DNA of 42,735 nt from an uncultured Pelagibacteraceae bacterium (GTDB taxonomy: Bacteria > Pseudomonadota > Alphaproteobacteria > Pelagibacterales > Pelagibacteraceae). Below are positions 1 through 8,760 of the stretch, piece after piece (within the stretch, counting starts at the first letter, position 1; the number at the start of each line of letters is the position of its first letter). The notes under the pieces were generated by a model. That model saw only the letters and a list, made by a program, of their open reading frames with translations, did not search any database and had not been told where the DNA came from. The position numbers and the translations under genes are program-made. The stretch spans positions 1 through 42,735 of the forward strand of contig CACLQJ010000007.1 in the NCBI GenBank assembly GCA_902609065.1, given 5' to 3'.

Positions 1-191
1 ATATTTTTAATAAAAATGATAAAAACTTCAGAAAAAAATTATTTCAGAGTAAAAAAATTAATTCTTTGATCAATAAAAAAGAAGTCAAAAAACTTCTCAA
101 AAGCAAAAAAAAATTATCTAATAGTCAATCCCATTTTATTTTTTCAATTCTGAATTTTGTAATCCTAGAAAAATACTATGGTAAAACGTAA
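1..191 (+). CDS. C-terminal end of a probable asparagine-synthase-like protein (5' end outside window)
   Basis: An open frame enters from the left edge (codons in phase with base 3) and stops with TAA at 189-191, giving 62 visible residues. The end of the peptide, with INKKEVKKLLKS followed by FSILNFVILEKYYG, resembles the last helix of glutamine-dependent asparagine synthases, where a 'V..ll..H..G..d....LWsLLnlelW' pattern closes the protein. Amidotransferases of this family are common in surface-glycan islands, where they amidate uronic acids. It overlaps the next gene by 14 bases, as most genes here do. With only the tail visible the family call is tentative; a real coding end is likelier than the exact identity. 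Confidence 0.45.
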   Translation, partial: IFNKNDKNFRKKLFQSKKINSLINKKEVKKLLKSKKKLSNSQSHFIFSILNFVILEKYYGKT

Positions 192-1371
192 AAAAAATAT
201 CCTATTATTGATAAGAAGAGGAGCATCTGAGATTGAGTGGATTGCACCTGTAATTAAAAATATCAATTTTAGATTTAATTTATATACTTTTTATTTATCT
301 GACAGTTCTTACCAAAATTGTATGGATGACAAGATATCATCTTCAATTATTAAAAAATATCAAAAGAAGCATTTTATTCAAAAAAAAAAAAATAATTTAA
401 TTTTAAAGATTCTTAGAAAAATTTTACCAAAAAAATATTTTTTTAAAAAAATTACTGAACTAATACACGATACAAAATATTTGAAATTAAAATTATCAAT
501 CAGAGAGAAAGAAAAAATAGACATTGTTTTGGCTGAGTTTGGCAATTATAGTTTTTGGTTAAATTCTTTAAAAAAAGAGGAGAAGTCAAAAATAATTCAT
601 TATCCAAGTACTCCAGCTGTATACATTGGGGAAAAGGAATTAAAAATCAGTGCAAAAAAACTTCCAGGTGATTTTTTAATTGTTAATTCAAAAAAAGATA
701 TTAATTATTGGTCTAATTTCATTAAAAAAGAAAAAATTTATTATTTTGGCGTACCTTTTTTTGAAAATAGATGGCAATCTTTTAGAAAAAATTATGAAAA
801 ACCTTTTAGTAAAAGAAACGGAGAAAAAATAATTTTATTTGCCTATAGTTCTTATTTTGGAAAAGTAAATAAATATGAATTTAAGATCTTGGAAAGGCAA
901 TTATTTCAAATTATGCAAACTATAAGTCGATTAAAAAATATAAAAGTATTTTTTAAAATTCACCCACATAAAAGCGATAAATATTTTTTTAAAATAATAA
1001 ATAATTTCAGTAAGAATTTAAGGAATTTAACAAAAAAAGATCTCTATTTTTGTACGTCAGAATGTGATTGTATAATTTCTAACTTTCAGTCAGCTGCTAG
1101 TTTATATGGAACTTCGCTGAATAAACCTTCATTAGAGATGTGGAGGGGGATAAACTCAATTTACAAAACAAATGTCTCATATAATTCAAGATTAGGACTA
1201 ATTGAAAATACTAAAAACGTGAAAGATTTCGAAAAAAAACTACATTTGGCTATTTATAAGCCGAATAATGTCATTTGGAAAAAAAAATATCGAAATTTTC
1301 AGAAAGTATATTTAAATAATAATACTTCACATAAAATTATAAAATTTATAAAAAAATGTTCAGAGACCTAA
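178..1371 (+). CDS. GT-B-like surface carbohydrate biosynthesis protein
   Basis: A 397-residue soluble protein with no signal peptide or membrane segment. The C-terminal half carries FKIHPHKSD near residue 260 and SNFQSAASLYGTSLNKPS near residues 300-318. That arrangement (a basic 'K.HP' element, then a 'S..S....EA..G.P' element) is seen in capsule-synthesis and CDP-glycerol-transferase-like GT-B proteins. The central part has HYPSTPAVYIG and a DFLIVNSK strand, as in Rossmann-type donor domains. It overlaps the ABC transporter gene that follows by 16 bases, so the two are probably co-translated. I do not recognise a characterised orthologue; a glycosyl- or glycerophosphotransferase role is inferred. 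Confidence 0.5.
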   Translation: MVKRKKNILLLIRRGASEIEWIAPVIKNINFRFNLYTFYLSDSSYQNCMDDKISSSIIKKYQKKHFIQKKKNNLILKILRKILPKKYFFKKITELIHDTKYLKLKLSIREKEKIDIVLAEFGNYSFWLNSLKKEEKSKIIHYPSTPAVYIGEKELKISAKKLPGDFLIVNSKKDINYWSNFIKKEKIYYFGVPFFENRWQSFRKNYEKPFSKRNGEKIILFAYSSYFGKVNKYEFKILERQLFQIMQTISRLKNIKVFFKIHPHKSDKYFFKIINNFSKNLRNLTKKDLYFCTSECDCIISNFQSAASLYGTSLNKPSLEMWRGINSIYKTNVSYNSRLGLIENTKNVKDFEKKLHLAIYKPNNVIWKKKYRNFQKVYLNNNTSHKIIKFIKKCSET

Positions 1372-3032
1372 TAGAAATATTGACATTCAGTCAAAAGAAA
1401 AAAGCAATTCTTATAATCATAATTTATATAATTATTAGCTTTTTAGATTTTGTGTCAATTGGTTTGGTAATTCCGTTTTTGGAATTAATTCAAAATAATA
1501 ACCATGAGTCGCTAAATTTCTTACAAAATTATTTTAATGTAAATAACAATCTACATTTAATTTTGATTATTTTTTTTTCTGTATTTTTTATAAAAAATAT
1601 AATCGTTTTTTTTACGAACTACTACCAGTCGAGTTTTATAATTAAAATTAATCACTCTATACAAAAAAAACTATACAAAGATTATATAAATAAAGATTAT
1701 ATTTATTTTTCCAAGAATCATTCATCAAAATTTTTAAGAAATTTAACCTCGGAAGTAGCTCTATTCTCTAATTCTTTTTTATCACCATGCTTAACTATAG
1801 TTTCTAATGTAATATTGATTTTTTTTATTTCATTCTTACTATTAATTTATGATTTTTTTTCAACATCTATAGTAATTTTGTCTGTAGTTTTTGTAATGTA
1901 TTTATATAAATTAATATTTTCAAATTATCTCAAGACACTTGGAATAAATAGACAGATATTTCATAAAGAATATTTGAAAGTAGTGGCAGAGACATTTAAT
2001 ATCGCTACAGAAATTAAATTATTAAAAATTCAAAAATTTTTTGAAAAAAGTTTTTCATATAGGTTACAAAACTTATATGTTAATGCAATAAAGAGAAATA
2101 TTATTAGCCCACTTCCGAAAATATTTTATGAAATTTTTTTCTTATTAGTTTTATTTTTTATAATATTAATTAACTTAGATAATAATACAAATTTATTTAC
2201 GACTTTAGGTGTCTATGTAGCATCAATATTCAGAATTATACCTTCTGCAAACGCTATAACTTCATCTTATAACAAGATCAAATATTCACAGGCAACGATT
2301 CAGATTGTTAAAGAGGGTTTAAAAAAAGTAAATGATATGAAAGATATCAAATCAAAGAATTTAAGCTTTAAAAATATGATTGAGTTTAAAGACGTAAATT
2401 TTAGTTTTGATGATAATTTAATTTTTTCTAAGCTGAATTTCCAAATAAAAAAAGGAGATAAGATTGGAATTATGGGGTCATCTGGGTCAGGAAAAACAAC
2501 CTTCATAAATATTTTGATGGGTCTTATTAAACCTACGCAGGGTTCTATAAAAGTTGATGGAATTGATATAGAAACAGGGGTAGAATCTTGGCAAAATTTA
2601 CTTTCCTATGTTCCCCAAAATGTAAAAATTCTTGATGAGTCTTTAAAAGTAAATATTTCTCTGAATAACGAAGAAAATACAATAAATCAAACAAGATATA
2701 ATGACTCATTGAATAAGTCCCAATTGAACAAATTTATCAAAAAATTCCAATTTAATGATGAAATTAAACTAGGAGAGAATGGCTCCAAAATATCTCAAGG
2801 TGAAAAACAAAGGATTGGTATAGCAAGAGCTATATATAGAAATAGCCAATTATTGATTCTTGATGAGTCCACAAATTTTTTAGATCAAGAGACCAAAAAC
2901 TTATTTTTGCAGGAAATAAGAGATAACTTAAAAAATCTTACAATTATATTTATATCACATGATAAAAAATCACTGGAATTTTGCGAACAAATTTTTAATT
3001 TAGAGAACAATAGATTACAAAAGATTAGTTAA
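1356..3032 (+). CDS. ABC half-transporter, MsbA/PglK-type lipid-linked glycan flippase
   Basis: 558 residues with permease and ATPase fused. The first ~300 residues hold about six hydrophobic segments (first at ~17-40). The nucleotide-binding domain follows: Walker A GSSGSGKTT at ~374-382, signature SQGEKQR at ~480-486, Walker B LLILDES near 500, and the switch His in FISHDKK near 534. This half-size layout is that of MsbA and of PglK/WlaB, which use ATP to flip lipid-linked oligosaccharides across the inner membrane. No Wzx-type flippase is seen in the window, so this is the best flippase candidate for the locus. Its stop overlaps that of the convergent downstream gene. Family certain; glycan substrate inferred. 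Confidence 0.85.
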   Translation: MFRDLIEILTFSQKKKAILIIIIYIIISFLDFVSIGLVIPFLELIQNNNHESLNFLQNYFNVNNNLHLILIIFFSVFFIKNIIVFFTNYYQSSFIIKINHSIQKKLYKDYINKDYIYFSKNHSSKFLRNLTSEVALFSNSFLSPCLTIVSNVILIFFISFLLLIYDFFSTSIVILSVVFVMYLYKLIFSNYLKTLGINRQIFHKEYLKVVAETFNIATEIKLLKIQKFFEKSFSYRLQNLYVNAIKRNIISPLPKIFYEIFFLLVLFFIILINLDNNTNLFTTLGVYVASIFRIIPSANAITSSYNKIKYSQATIQIVKEGLKKVNDMKDIKSKNLSFKNMIEFKDVNFSFDDNLIFSKLNFQIKKGDKIGIMGSSGSGKTTFINILMGLIKPTQGSIKVDGIDIETGVESWQNLLSYVPQNVKILDESLKVNISLNNEENTINQTRYNDSLNKSQLNKFIKKFQFNDEIKLGENGSKISQGEKQRIGIARAIYRNSQLLILDESTNFLDQETKNLFLQEIRDNLKNLTIIFISHDKKSLEFCEQIFNLENNRLQKIS

Positions 3033-4413
3033 TCACTCTTTTAAGCAGTCCTATTGATGGGGTGTCCTCTAAAGACATTAAATAATTACTTTCGTCAATT
3101 TTAATTATATCCCTAATTCTTTCTCCTATATCTAATTGGTTAAAAATGCTTAAATTGTTTATTTTTTCATCAATTTTAAAAAAGAAAAGTTTATTAGCTT
3201 TTAATGATGATAAAACTAAAATATTATTTTGATCTACAAAAATTTCACTAGGCCCTATATTTCCATCTTTAAAGAAAAAGATTGGTTCAATAAAACCATA
3301 TTTTATATGAGATTTATTTAGTGGTGCTTCTTCTCTAAATTTACCATCATAATGATTTCCGTATGAGGAAATTGGATAGCCAAAATTCTGTAATTTATCT
3401 TTTTTATCTAACCTTATCAAATTAATTTCATCTCCACCTTTAGGACCATGCTCTGACGAAAAAAGTAAATTTTTATCGGGTAAATAAAATAAACCTTGTG
3501 GATTTCTATGTCCTATTGATAAAATATTATATTCTTTATTTTTTACATTTATTCTTAATATCTTACCAAATATAGAATTTTTATTTTGTGCAATTGGCCA
3601 TGAACGGTAATTTCCAATCGTAAAAATAATTTCGTTACCTACTTTTATTATTCTGCCACCACTTTGATTAAGTTGACCATAATTAATTTTTGGATCAAAT
3701 TTCCCCAAGTTGGTTCTAGAATCAACAATACACTCCTTATTTCTAAAAAAATATGTAAAATTAATATTACTCAAATTCATTTCACCTTCTAGTATTGCAT
3801 TTCCAAAGCAGTTTTCTGAAACCTCTCTTACATAAGATATGTAAATCTTATTATCTTCAATTAAAATATCTTTAACCGTATCAGCAAAAGACTGCTGGTG
3901 ATTAATTTTTACAAAATCATTTAAATTACTTTTTATAATTTTAATATTAAGATTATTTTTTAATAAATTTTTTTTATCAAAAAAAAATAATTTACCTGAT
4001 GATAATGCAATTATAATATTATTTTCGTAATCATCTATATAATTCCATTTTATGGTTGGATCATTATAAATCTTAGTTGGATTAGGTATAAAAAATTTCT
4101 TTAGATTAAACTCGTCTTCGTTATCAGAGATCAAATTTTTATTGAAAAAAATTCTTCCCGAATTAAATTCGTACAATTCTTTAATTTCCTTATTTAATTT
4201 TATAATTTCATCTTTTTTTAATTCTATTTCTTTTTTTAGGGTATAATTTCTAAATACCGTTTTTTTTAGGTAATGTTTTATATTTGGATTTATTTTTGCT
4301 TTTAAATTTGAAATTAATTCATTTTGATTATTTAATTGACTTATAAGTATATTTTTACCTAAAAAAAATAAAATTACAAAAAAGACAAAAAATAAAATAT
4401 ATTTTTTTTTCAT
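3025..4413 (-). CDS. Membrane-anchored PQQ-dependent aldose dehydrogenase-like protein (GSDH family)
   Basis: The most telling stretch is GHRNPQGLFY, then EHGPKGGDEINLI, then FGYPISSYGNHYDG, the diagnostic run of soluble glucose/sorbosone dehydrogenases (PF07995) of the Asd/YliI type. These oxidise aldoses at C1 in the periplasm with PQQ. I start at the ATG at 4413, which puts a Lys-rich end directly before a single hydrophobic helix (KKKYILFFVFFVILFFLG), giving an N-terminal anchor with the beta-propeller outside. An in-frame ATG at 4467 would only add a second hydrophobic stretch. A charged coil-like linker (many K/E, about residues 35-80) precedes the propeller. It is the only minus-strand gene among the first ~26 kb and overlaps the convergent ABC gene by 8 bases. 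Confidence 0.75.
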   Translation of the reverse strand: MKKKYILFFVFFVILFFLGKNILISQLNNQNELISNLKAKINPNIKHYLKKTVFRNYTLKKEIELKKDEIIKLNKEIKELYEFNSGRIFFNKNLISDNEDEFNLKKFFIPNPTKIYNDPTIKWNYIDDYENNIIIALSSGKLFFFDKKNLLKNNLNIKIIKSNLNDFVKINHQQSFADTVKDILIEDNKIYISYVREVSENCFGNAILEGEMNLSNINFTYFFRNKECIVDSRTNLGKFDPKINYGQLNQSGGRIIKVGNEIIFTIGNYRSWPIAQNKNSIFGKILRINVKNKEYNILSIGHRNPQGLFYLPDKNLLFSSEHGPKGGDEINLIRLDKKDKLQNFGYPISSYGNHYDGKFREEAPLNKSHIKYGFIEPIFFFKDGNIGPSEIFVDQNNILVLSSLKANKLFFFKIDEKINNLSIFNQLDIGERIRDIIKIDESNYLMSLEDTPSIGLLKRVIN

Positions 4414-4512
4414 AGTTATGGTAATAAATTTAAATAATAAAAATATCAATAAATTAGATATTTTCAAATCTTTAATTGATAAATTGTTTGATTTAACTAA
4501 TTTAAATACTCA
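4414..4512. promoter_or_regulatory. Divergent intergenic region between 4413(-) and 4513(+)
   Basis: These 99 bases must serve the starts of two divergent genes. The best plus-strand match is TTGATA at 4476-4481, spaced 16 from TAATTT at 4498-4503, which would leave a very short leader. In DNA this AT-rich such matches are expected by chance, so only the general location is supported. Confidence 0.25.
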
Positions 4513-5235
4513 ATGAATTTTATAATTAGAAAACTAAATCATATTGGAGATTTAACAAATTTTATATACCACTATTTTAGACATATTGGATTATTTAAAT
4601 TAAATTATAATGTAGATACAAACTTAAAATTTAGACATAAAAAACAGAATGAATACTTTTATAAAAAAATTTCACAAAGTAAATTATTTCTAGAATTTGG
4701 AAGTGGAACAACAACACTACTAGCTCAAACCTTAAACAAAAATTTTATTTCAATAGAAAGTGATAAAAGGTTTTATATCTACCTAAAACGAAAAATTGAA
4801 AGTATCCCAAAAAGAAAAAAAAATAAATCAAAATATCTTTTAAAATCATTTGGGGTAACTGGTTTTTACTCTAGAATTCATTTTATAAAATGGAAAAAAT
4901 ATAATGAAACATTTCAAAACAAAGTAAATAAATATAGTTCAGAAGTTTTTAAAAATTTAAAAAAAATTCCTGATTTAGTTCTTGTTGATGGAAGATACAG
5001 ATTATTATGTTTGATAAATTTGTATGAGTTTTTGAAAAAAAAAAGATTTAGTATAAGTCCAACAATCATCTTAGATGATTTTTCAATTAGAAAACACAAT
5101 TATCAAGCAATAAATAGATTATATGAAATTAAAACATATTATGACTTTGCCTTACTTACGCCTAAAACAAAATTAAAAAACAAGGAAATGGTCATTAATG
5201 AAATGAAAAAAATACATTTAATAAACCACGCTTAA
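4513..5235 (+). CDS. Class I SAM-methyltransferase-like protein
   Basis: 240 residues. Motif I appears as LFLEFGSGTTTLLAQ near residues 56-70, followed by an acidic strand end in SIESDKRFY, the usual SAM-ribose contact. Motif IV-like DLVLVDGRYR lies near 155 and is followed by IILDDFS. This is a Rossmann methyltransferase layout similar to small methyltransferase-like proteins found in polysaccharide loci. The substrate is not evident, and catalytic activity is not assured because these proteins share no fixed catalytic residue. It starts the long plus-strand run and lies 16 bases before the sulfotransferase-like gene. Confidence 0.55.
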   Translation: MNFIIRKLNHIGDLTNFIYHYFRHIGLFKLNYNVDTNLKFRHKKQNEYFYKKISQSKLFLEFGSGTTTLLAQTLNKNFISIESDKRFYIYLKRKIESIPKRKKNKSKYLLKSFGVTGFYSRIHFIKWKKYNETFQNKVNKYSSEVFKNLKKIPDLVLVDGRYRLLCLINLYEFLKKKRFSISPTIILDDFSIRKHNYQAINRLYEIKTYYDFALLTPKTKLKNKEMVINEMKKIHLINHA

Positions 5236-5251
5236 ATTTATTAATATATAA

Positions 5252-6376
5252 ATGAATAAAGTGCTCAATAAAATAATAATAGGGGGAACAAGCGCTTCCT
5301 TTAAGTCAATTCTTTGTATGCAAATAGATAGTCACCCGGATGTGAATGTCATTCATAGGCATGACAAAATTTTGCAAATTTTTATTAAGCCATTAATAAG
5401 TTTTTCCTCTTTTAAAGAAAAATATTTAAAGTTACAAAAAGAAATAAACTATTTAGTAGTAGAACAATCTAAACTTAAAAAATTATTATTTAAAAGTAGA
5501 GATAAAAATTTTTTTTTCTCTCCATTTTTATTAAGAAAACTTTTAATGGACCATTCAGGTTATTATGTAAACGAACAGTATTCTTGGATAAACAAAATAG
5601 GTTCTGACATTTCAAGTATTTCTACTGCCTCAAAAAGTTTTAAATTCGATTTTTATAAATATGATAAATTGATCTTTAGCAAAATTTTCAAATCTAAAAT
5701 TAAAAATTTTTCGCCGGAACTTTTACATGATATATTTTTGAAGTCGTACCTTTATTGCCAAAATAAAAAGATAAAAAAAAATATTGCTTTAATGGCACCT
5801 AATAATTACGAGTCGATTAATTTTCTTATAAATGAAAAATTTAATATTAAAGTAATATATTTGAAGAGGAATTCAGAAAATATAGTTTTAACAAGAGCCA
5901 TTCGAGAAATTGTAAATAAACAAGGTATTAAAAGTAAAATTTTAGTTCAAAAAGAAATTAACAAAAAAATTGAAAATATTTTATACGGAAACTTTTACAA
6001 ATCGGTCTTAGAACAGGAAAAAAAAATTGATAACCTTGAAAAAACAAACAAAAAAAAAATAAAAATAATCAAATCTGAGGATTTAATTTATAAAAATAAA
6101 AAAACTATAAAAGAGATAGTAAATTGGCTAGGTATAAAAAAACATAAATCTTTAGATAATCTTTCCTATGATAACTCTTTAATTAAAAATCAAAAAAAAT
6201 ATTTGGGTAAAATAAATGATGATGATTTTGTTATAGATAATTCAATTAGAAATTTTTTTTATATTCAAAAATATGGTTTTAAAAATTTTTTTTTTAATTT
6301 TAAAAATAAAAGTCCTAAAGTATTTATTTTTTTATTAAAGCAATTTGTTTATAAAAACTTAAAATTTTTAATTTAA
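5252..6376 (+). CDS. Sulfotransferase-like protein
   Basis: 374 residues. The N-terminus IIIGGTSASFKSILCMQIDSHP resembles the 5'-phosphosulfate loop of PAPS sulfotransferases, where 'vGxPRSGTT' is followed by a helix ending in HP; here Ser and Lys occupy the loop but the Arg is missing. Near residues 200-215, VIYLKRNSENIVLTRA matches the 3'-phosphate-binding strand-loop ('viyvvRdP.d...S'). A C-terminal WLGI element followed by a basic segment also fits. If active it would move sulfate from PAPS to a glycan hydroxyl in the cytoplasm. The loop deviates from consensus, so a divergent or non-sulfating P-loop relative is possible. One base separates it from the next gene. Confidence 0.5.
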   Translation: MNKVLNKIIIGGTSASFKSILCMQIDSHPDVNVIHRHDKILQIFIKPLISFSSFKEKYLKLQKEINYLVVEQSKLKKLLFKSRDKNFFFSPFLLRKLLMDHSGYYVNEQYSWINKIGSDISSISTASKSFKFDFYKYDKLIFSKIFKSKIKNFSPELLHDIFLKSYLYCQNKKIKKNIALMAPNNYESINFLINEKFNIKVIYLKRNSENIVLTRAIREIVNKQGIKSKILVQKEINKKIENILYGNFYKSVLEQEKKIDNLEKTNKKKIKIIKSEDLIYKNKKTIKEIVNWLGIKKHKSLDNLSYDNSLIKNQKKYLGKINDDDFVIDNSIRNFFYIQKYGFKNFFFNFKNKSPKVFIFLLKQFVYKNLKFLI

Positions 6377-6377
6377 A

Positions 6378-7259
6378 ATGAAAAAAAATATATGCATAAT
6401 AGGTGGCAGCGGTTTCCTGGGATCACACGTTAGCGATCAATTTTCCAAATTTAAAAATTATAACGTAACTATATTTGATAAACAAAAGTCAAAATTTTTA
6501 CAAAAAGGTCAGAAAATGACAGTTGGTGATATAATGAATTTTAAACAACTTAAAAAAACATTAGTAAATAAAGATTATGTTTTTAATTTTTCAGGGATTT
6601 CTCAATTAGATCTTGCTTTATATCAACCTTACAAAACTGCAAAATTTAACATTTTAGGATTAATAAATATATTAGAAGCATGTAATTTAAATAAAGTAAA
6701 ACATTTTATTCAAGCTAGCTCTATTTACTCTTTAAGTAATGATGGTGGTTTTTATAGTTGCAGCAAAAGGGCAGCAGAGGATTATATTAAAGAATTTAAA
6801 AAAAAATATAATTTAAACTATACAATTTTACGATACGGATCTTTATATGGACCGAGAGCTGACAAAAATAACGGAATTTACAAAATCATAAACTACGCTA
6901 TCAAAAATAAAAAATTGGTATATGAGGGTAGTAAGTCAACTAGAAGAAATTATATAAGTGTGGAAGATGCATCTATTCTAAGTATGAAAATTTTAAATAA
7001 AAAATTCCAAAATAAGACTTTAATCCTGAAAGGGAGAGATTCAATAAAAGTATTGGATTTATTAAATAAACTATCAAAAATTTTAAAAATCGAAAAAAAA
7101 AAAATTTATTTTAACGAGAATAAACATCAATTAGGGCACTATATCAAAAGACCCGATCCATATAAAATTGACGAAGGACAAGAATTATACTATGAAAAAA
7201 AAATTAATTTTACTCAAAGTATTGAAAAATTAGTGTTAAGTATGAAAAATGCGAAATAA
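6378..7259 (+). CDS. NAD-dependent epimerase/dehydratase (extended SDR)
   Basis: 293 residues. The N-terminal dinucleotide loop is GGSGFLG (residues ~9-15). The catalytic Tyr and Lys are in YSCSKRAAE near residue 132, with an upstream ASSIYS Ser, and RYGSLYGPRA gives the substrate-side loop. RNYISVEDAS is the usual sugar-nucleotide SDR motif preceding the C-terminal domain. At 293 residues it is slightly shorter than UDP-glucose epimerases (~330), as in many nucleotide-sugar 4-epimerases and reductases of surface loci. The last 11 bases overlap the aldolase gene, making it the first member of the coupled unit running to 17028. Exact substrate unknown. Confidence 0.75.
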   Translation: MKKNICIIGGSGFLGSHVSDQFSKFKNYNVTIFDKQKSKFLQKGQKMTVGDIMNFKQLKKTLVNKDYVFNFSGISQLDLALYQPYKTAKFNILGLINILEACNLNKVKHFIQASSIYSLSNDGGFYSCSKRAAEDYIKEFKKKYNLNYTILRYGSLYGPRADKNNGIYKIINYAIKNKKLVYEGSKSTRRNYISVEDASILSMKILNKKFQNKTLILKGRDSIKVLDLLNKLSKILKIEKKKIYFNENKHQLGHYIKRPDPYKIDEGQELYYEKKINFTQSIEKLVLSMKNAK

Positions 7260-8001
7260 CCTAAGAAAAATAAATGAGATAAGAGAAAAATTAAAAAAGA
7301 AACAACCATCTTTTGGAAGTTGGATGCAAATTCCTCATCCTGAAATAGCAAAAATTTTAACAAATAATAAATTTGACTGGATTGTTTTAGATTTAGAACA
7401 TGGATCAGGTTCTATTATTGATATCGGAAAACTCAGCTTTGTAATAGGAGACTCAAAGTCTGCTTTTATCGCAAGAATATCTAATGAAAACTTTAAAAAC
7501 GTAGGTAGATTTTTAGATTTAGGTGTTGAGGGTTTTATTTTATCTAAAACAGAAGACCCAAATGAATTAAAGGTATTTATAAAAAAATCAAACTACACTC
7601 CACACGGAGATAGAGGTTATGGATTTTCTATTTCCAACGACTATGGAGTACAAAATATGAGTGAAACTTTAAGTTTCAAACCTTTAATTGTTGCAATGAT
7701 TGAATCTGTTAAGGGTATCAAAAACCTAAACAAAATACTTAAGGTAAAAGGTATAGATGCAGTTTTTATAGGACCATATGACTTGAGCCTATCACTAGGA
7801 ATACCTGGACAGTTTAGAAATAAAAAATTTATAAAAAATTTATCTTATATATTAAAAATGTGTAAAAAAAATAAAATTGCATGTGGCATACATATGGTGG
7901 ATCCAAATAAAAATGATCTAAAAGATAATTTAAAAAAAGGTTTTACATTTATAGCCTATGCGATGGATACAAGCTTTCTAAAGAAAATTAAATTAAAGTG
8001 A
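7249..8001 (+). CDS. HpcH/HpaI-family class II 2-keto-3-deoxy acid aldolase
   Basis: 250 residues matching the full length of the family. The metal/substrate elements are all visible: FDWIVLDLEHG (His of the EHG motif), ARISNE (Arg), MIESVKGIKNLNKI (metal Glu) and GIDAVFIGPYDLSLSLG (metal Asp and the GP.DL loop). Members reversibly join pyruvate or a close analogue to an aldehyde, giving 2-keto-3-deoxy (ulosonic) acids, with a divalent metal. The gene starts with ATG at 7249 inside the previous gene, and its stop overlaps the GTG start of a KdsB-type cytidylyltransferase. That overlap makes it plausible that the keto-deoxy acid it makes, rather than degrades, is then activated with CMP; this role is inference. 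Confidence 0.8.
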   Translation: MRNNLRKINEIREKLKKKQPSFGSWMQIPHPEIAKILTNNKFDWIVLDLEHGSGSIIDIGKLSFVIGDSKSAFIARISNENFKNVGRFLDLGVEGFILSKTEDPNELKVFIKKSNYTPHGDRGYGFSISNDYGVQNMSETLSFKPLIVAMIESVKGIKNLNKILKVKGIDAVFIGPYDLSLSLGIPGQFRNKKFIKNLSYILKMCKKNKIACGIHMVDPNKNDLKDNLKKGFTFIAYAMDTSFLKKIKLK

Positions 8002-8741
8002 AAATTCTAACCTTAATACCCGCAAGGTTAAACAGTTCAAGGTTTCCTAGGAAACCTCTTAAAAAAATATTTGAAAATTCAATGATCCTAGAGGTTTATA
8101 AAAACGTGTCCAAAAGTAAACTACTTAAAGATATTTATGTTGCAACATGTGATAAAGAGATTTTTGATCATATTTCTTTGAATAATTGCGATGCTATAAT
8201 GACTTCTAAAACTCACGAAAGAGCAAGCGATAGGTGTGCAGAAGCTTTATATAAGATAGAAAAGAAAAAAAAAATTATATACGATATTGTTTTAATGGTA
8301 CAAGGAGATGAACCTCTAGTTAACCCAAAGATGATAGAACAATCTTTAAAGCCATTTAAAAATGATAAAACAATTAATGTTGTAAATTTAATTGGAAAAA
8401 TAAATAAAAAAGAAGCCATGAATAGTGATTGTATCAAAGTAGTAAAAAATAAATTTGATAAAGCAATATATTTTACAAGAAGCTTGATACCTAGTGGTGT
8501 TAAAAGTGGAGGAACCTATTTTAAGCAAATTTGCATTATACCATTTAGGAGAAATTTTCTTAAAAAATATATAAAATTAAAGCCCACTAATTTAGAAAAA
8601 TTAGAGTCTATTGATATGTTGAGAATATTAGAAAATGGATATGATGTCAAATTGGTAGAAACAAAAGAAATTTCAATTCCAGTCGATAGAAAAGAAGATA
8701 TCGTAAAAGTAAGAAAGTTTTTAAATAACCTAAAAAACTGA
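7998..8741 (+). CDS. kdsB: 3-deoxy-ulosonate cytidylyltransferase, KdsB family
   Basis: 247 residues, the normal size of CMP-KDO synthetase. Nucleotide loop LIPARLNSSRFPRKPL (residues ~5-20), HERASDRCAEAL (consensus H.sGTdR.aEa), VMVQGDEPLVNP (Mg-binding QGDEP), and the C-terminal KLESIDMLRILENGYDVK and IPVDRKED all match. It transfers CMP from CTP to the anomeric hydroxyl of KDO or a similar ulosonate. The start is GTG at 7998, forming a GTGA overlap with the aldolase stop. The segment after QGDEP is divergent (KQICIIPFR where CMP-KDO synthetases have HiGiYayR), which together with the company it keeps suggests a substrate other than ordinary KDO. A housekeeping copy would be expected elsewhere in the genome. 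Confidence 0.8.
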   Translation: MKILTLIPARLNSSRFPRKPLKKIFENSMILEVYKNVSKSKLLKDIYVATCDKEIFDHISLNNCDAIMTSKTHERASDRCAEALYKIEKKKKIIYDIVLMVQGDEPLVNPKMIEQSLKPFKNDKTINVVNLIGKINKKEAMNSDCIKVVKNKFDKAIYFTRSLIPSGVKSGGTYFKQICIIPFRRNFLKKYIKLKPTNLEKLESIDMLRILENGYDVKLVETKEISIPVDRKEDIVKVRKFLNNLKN

Positions 8742-8760
8742 ATTTTTTGAAAAAAATTAT

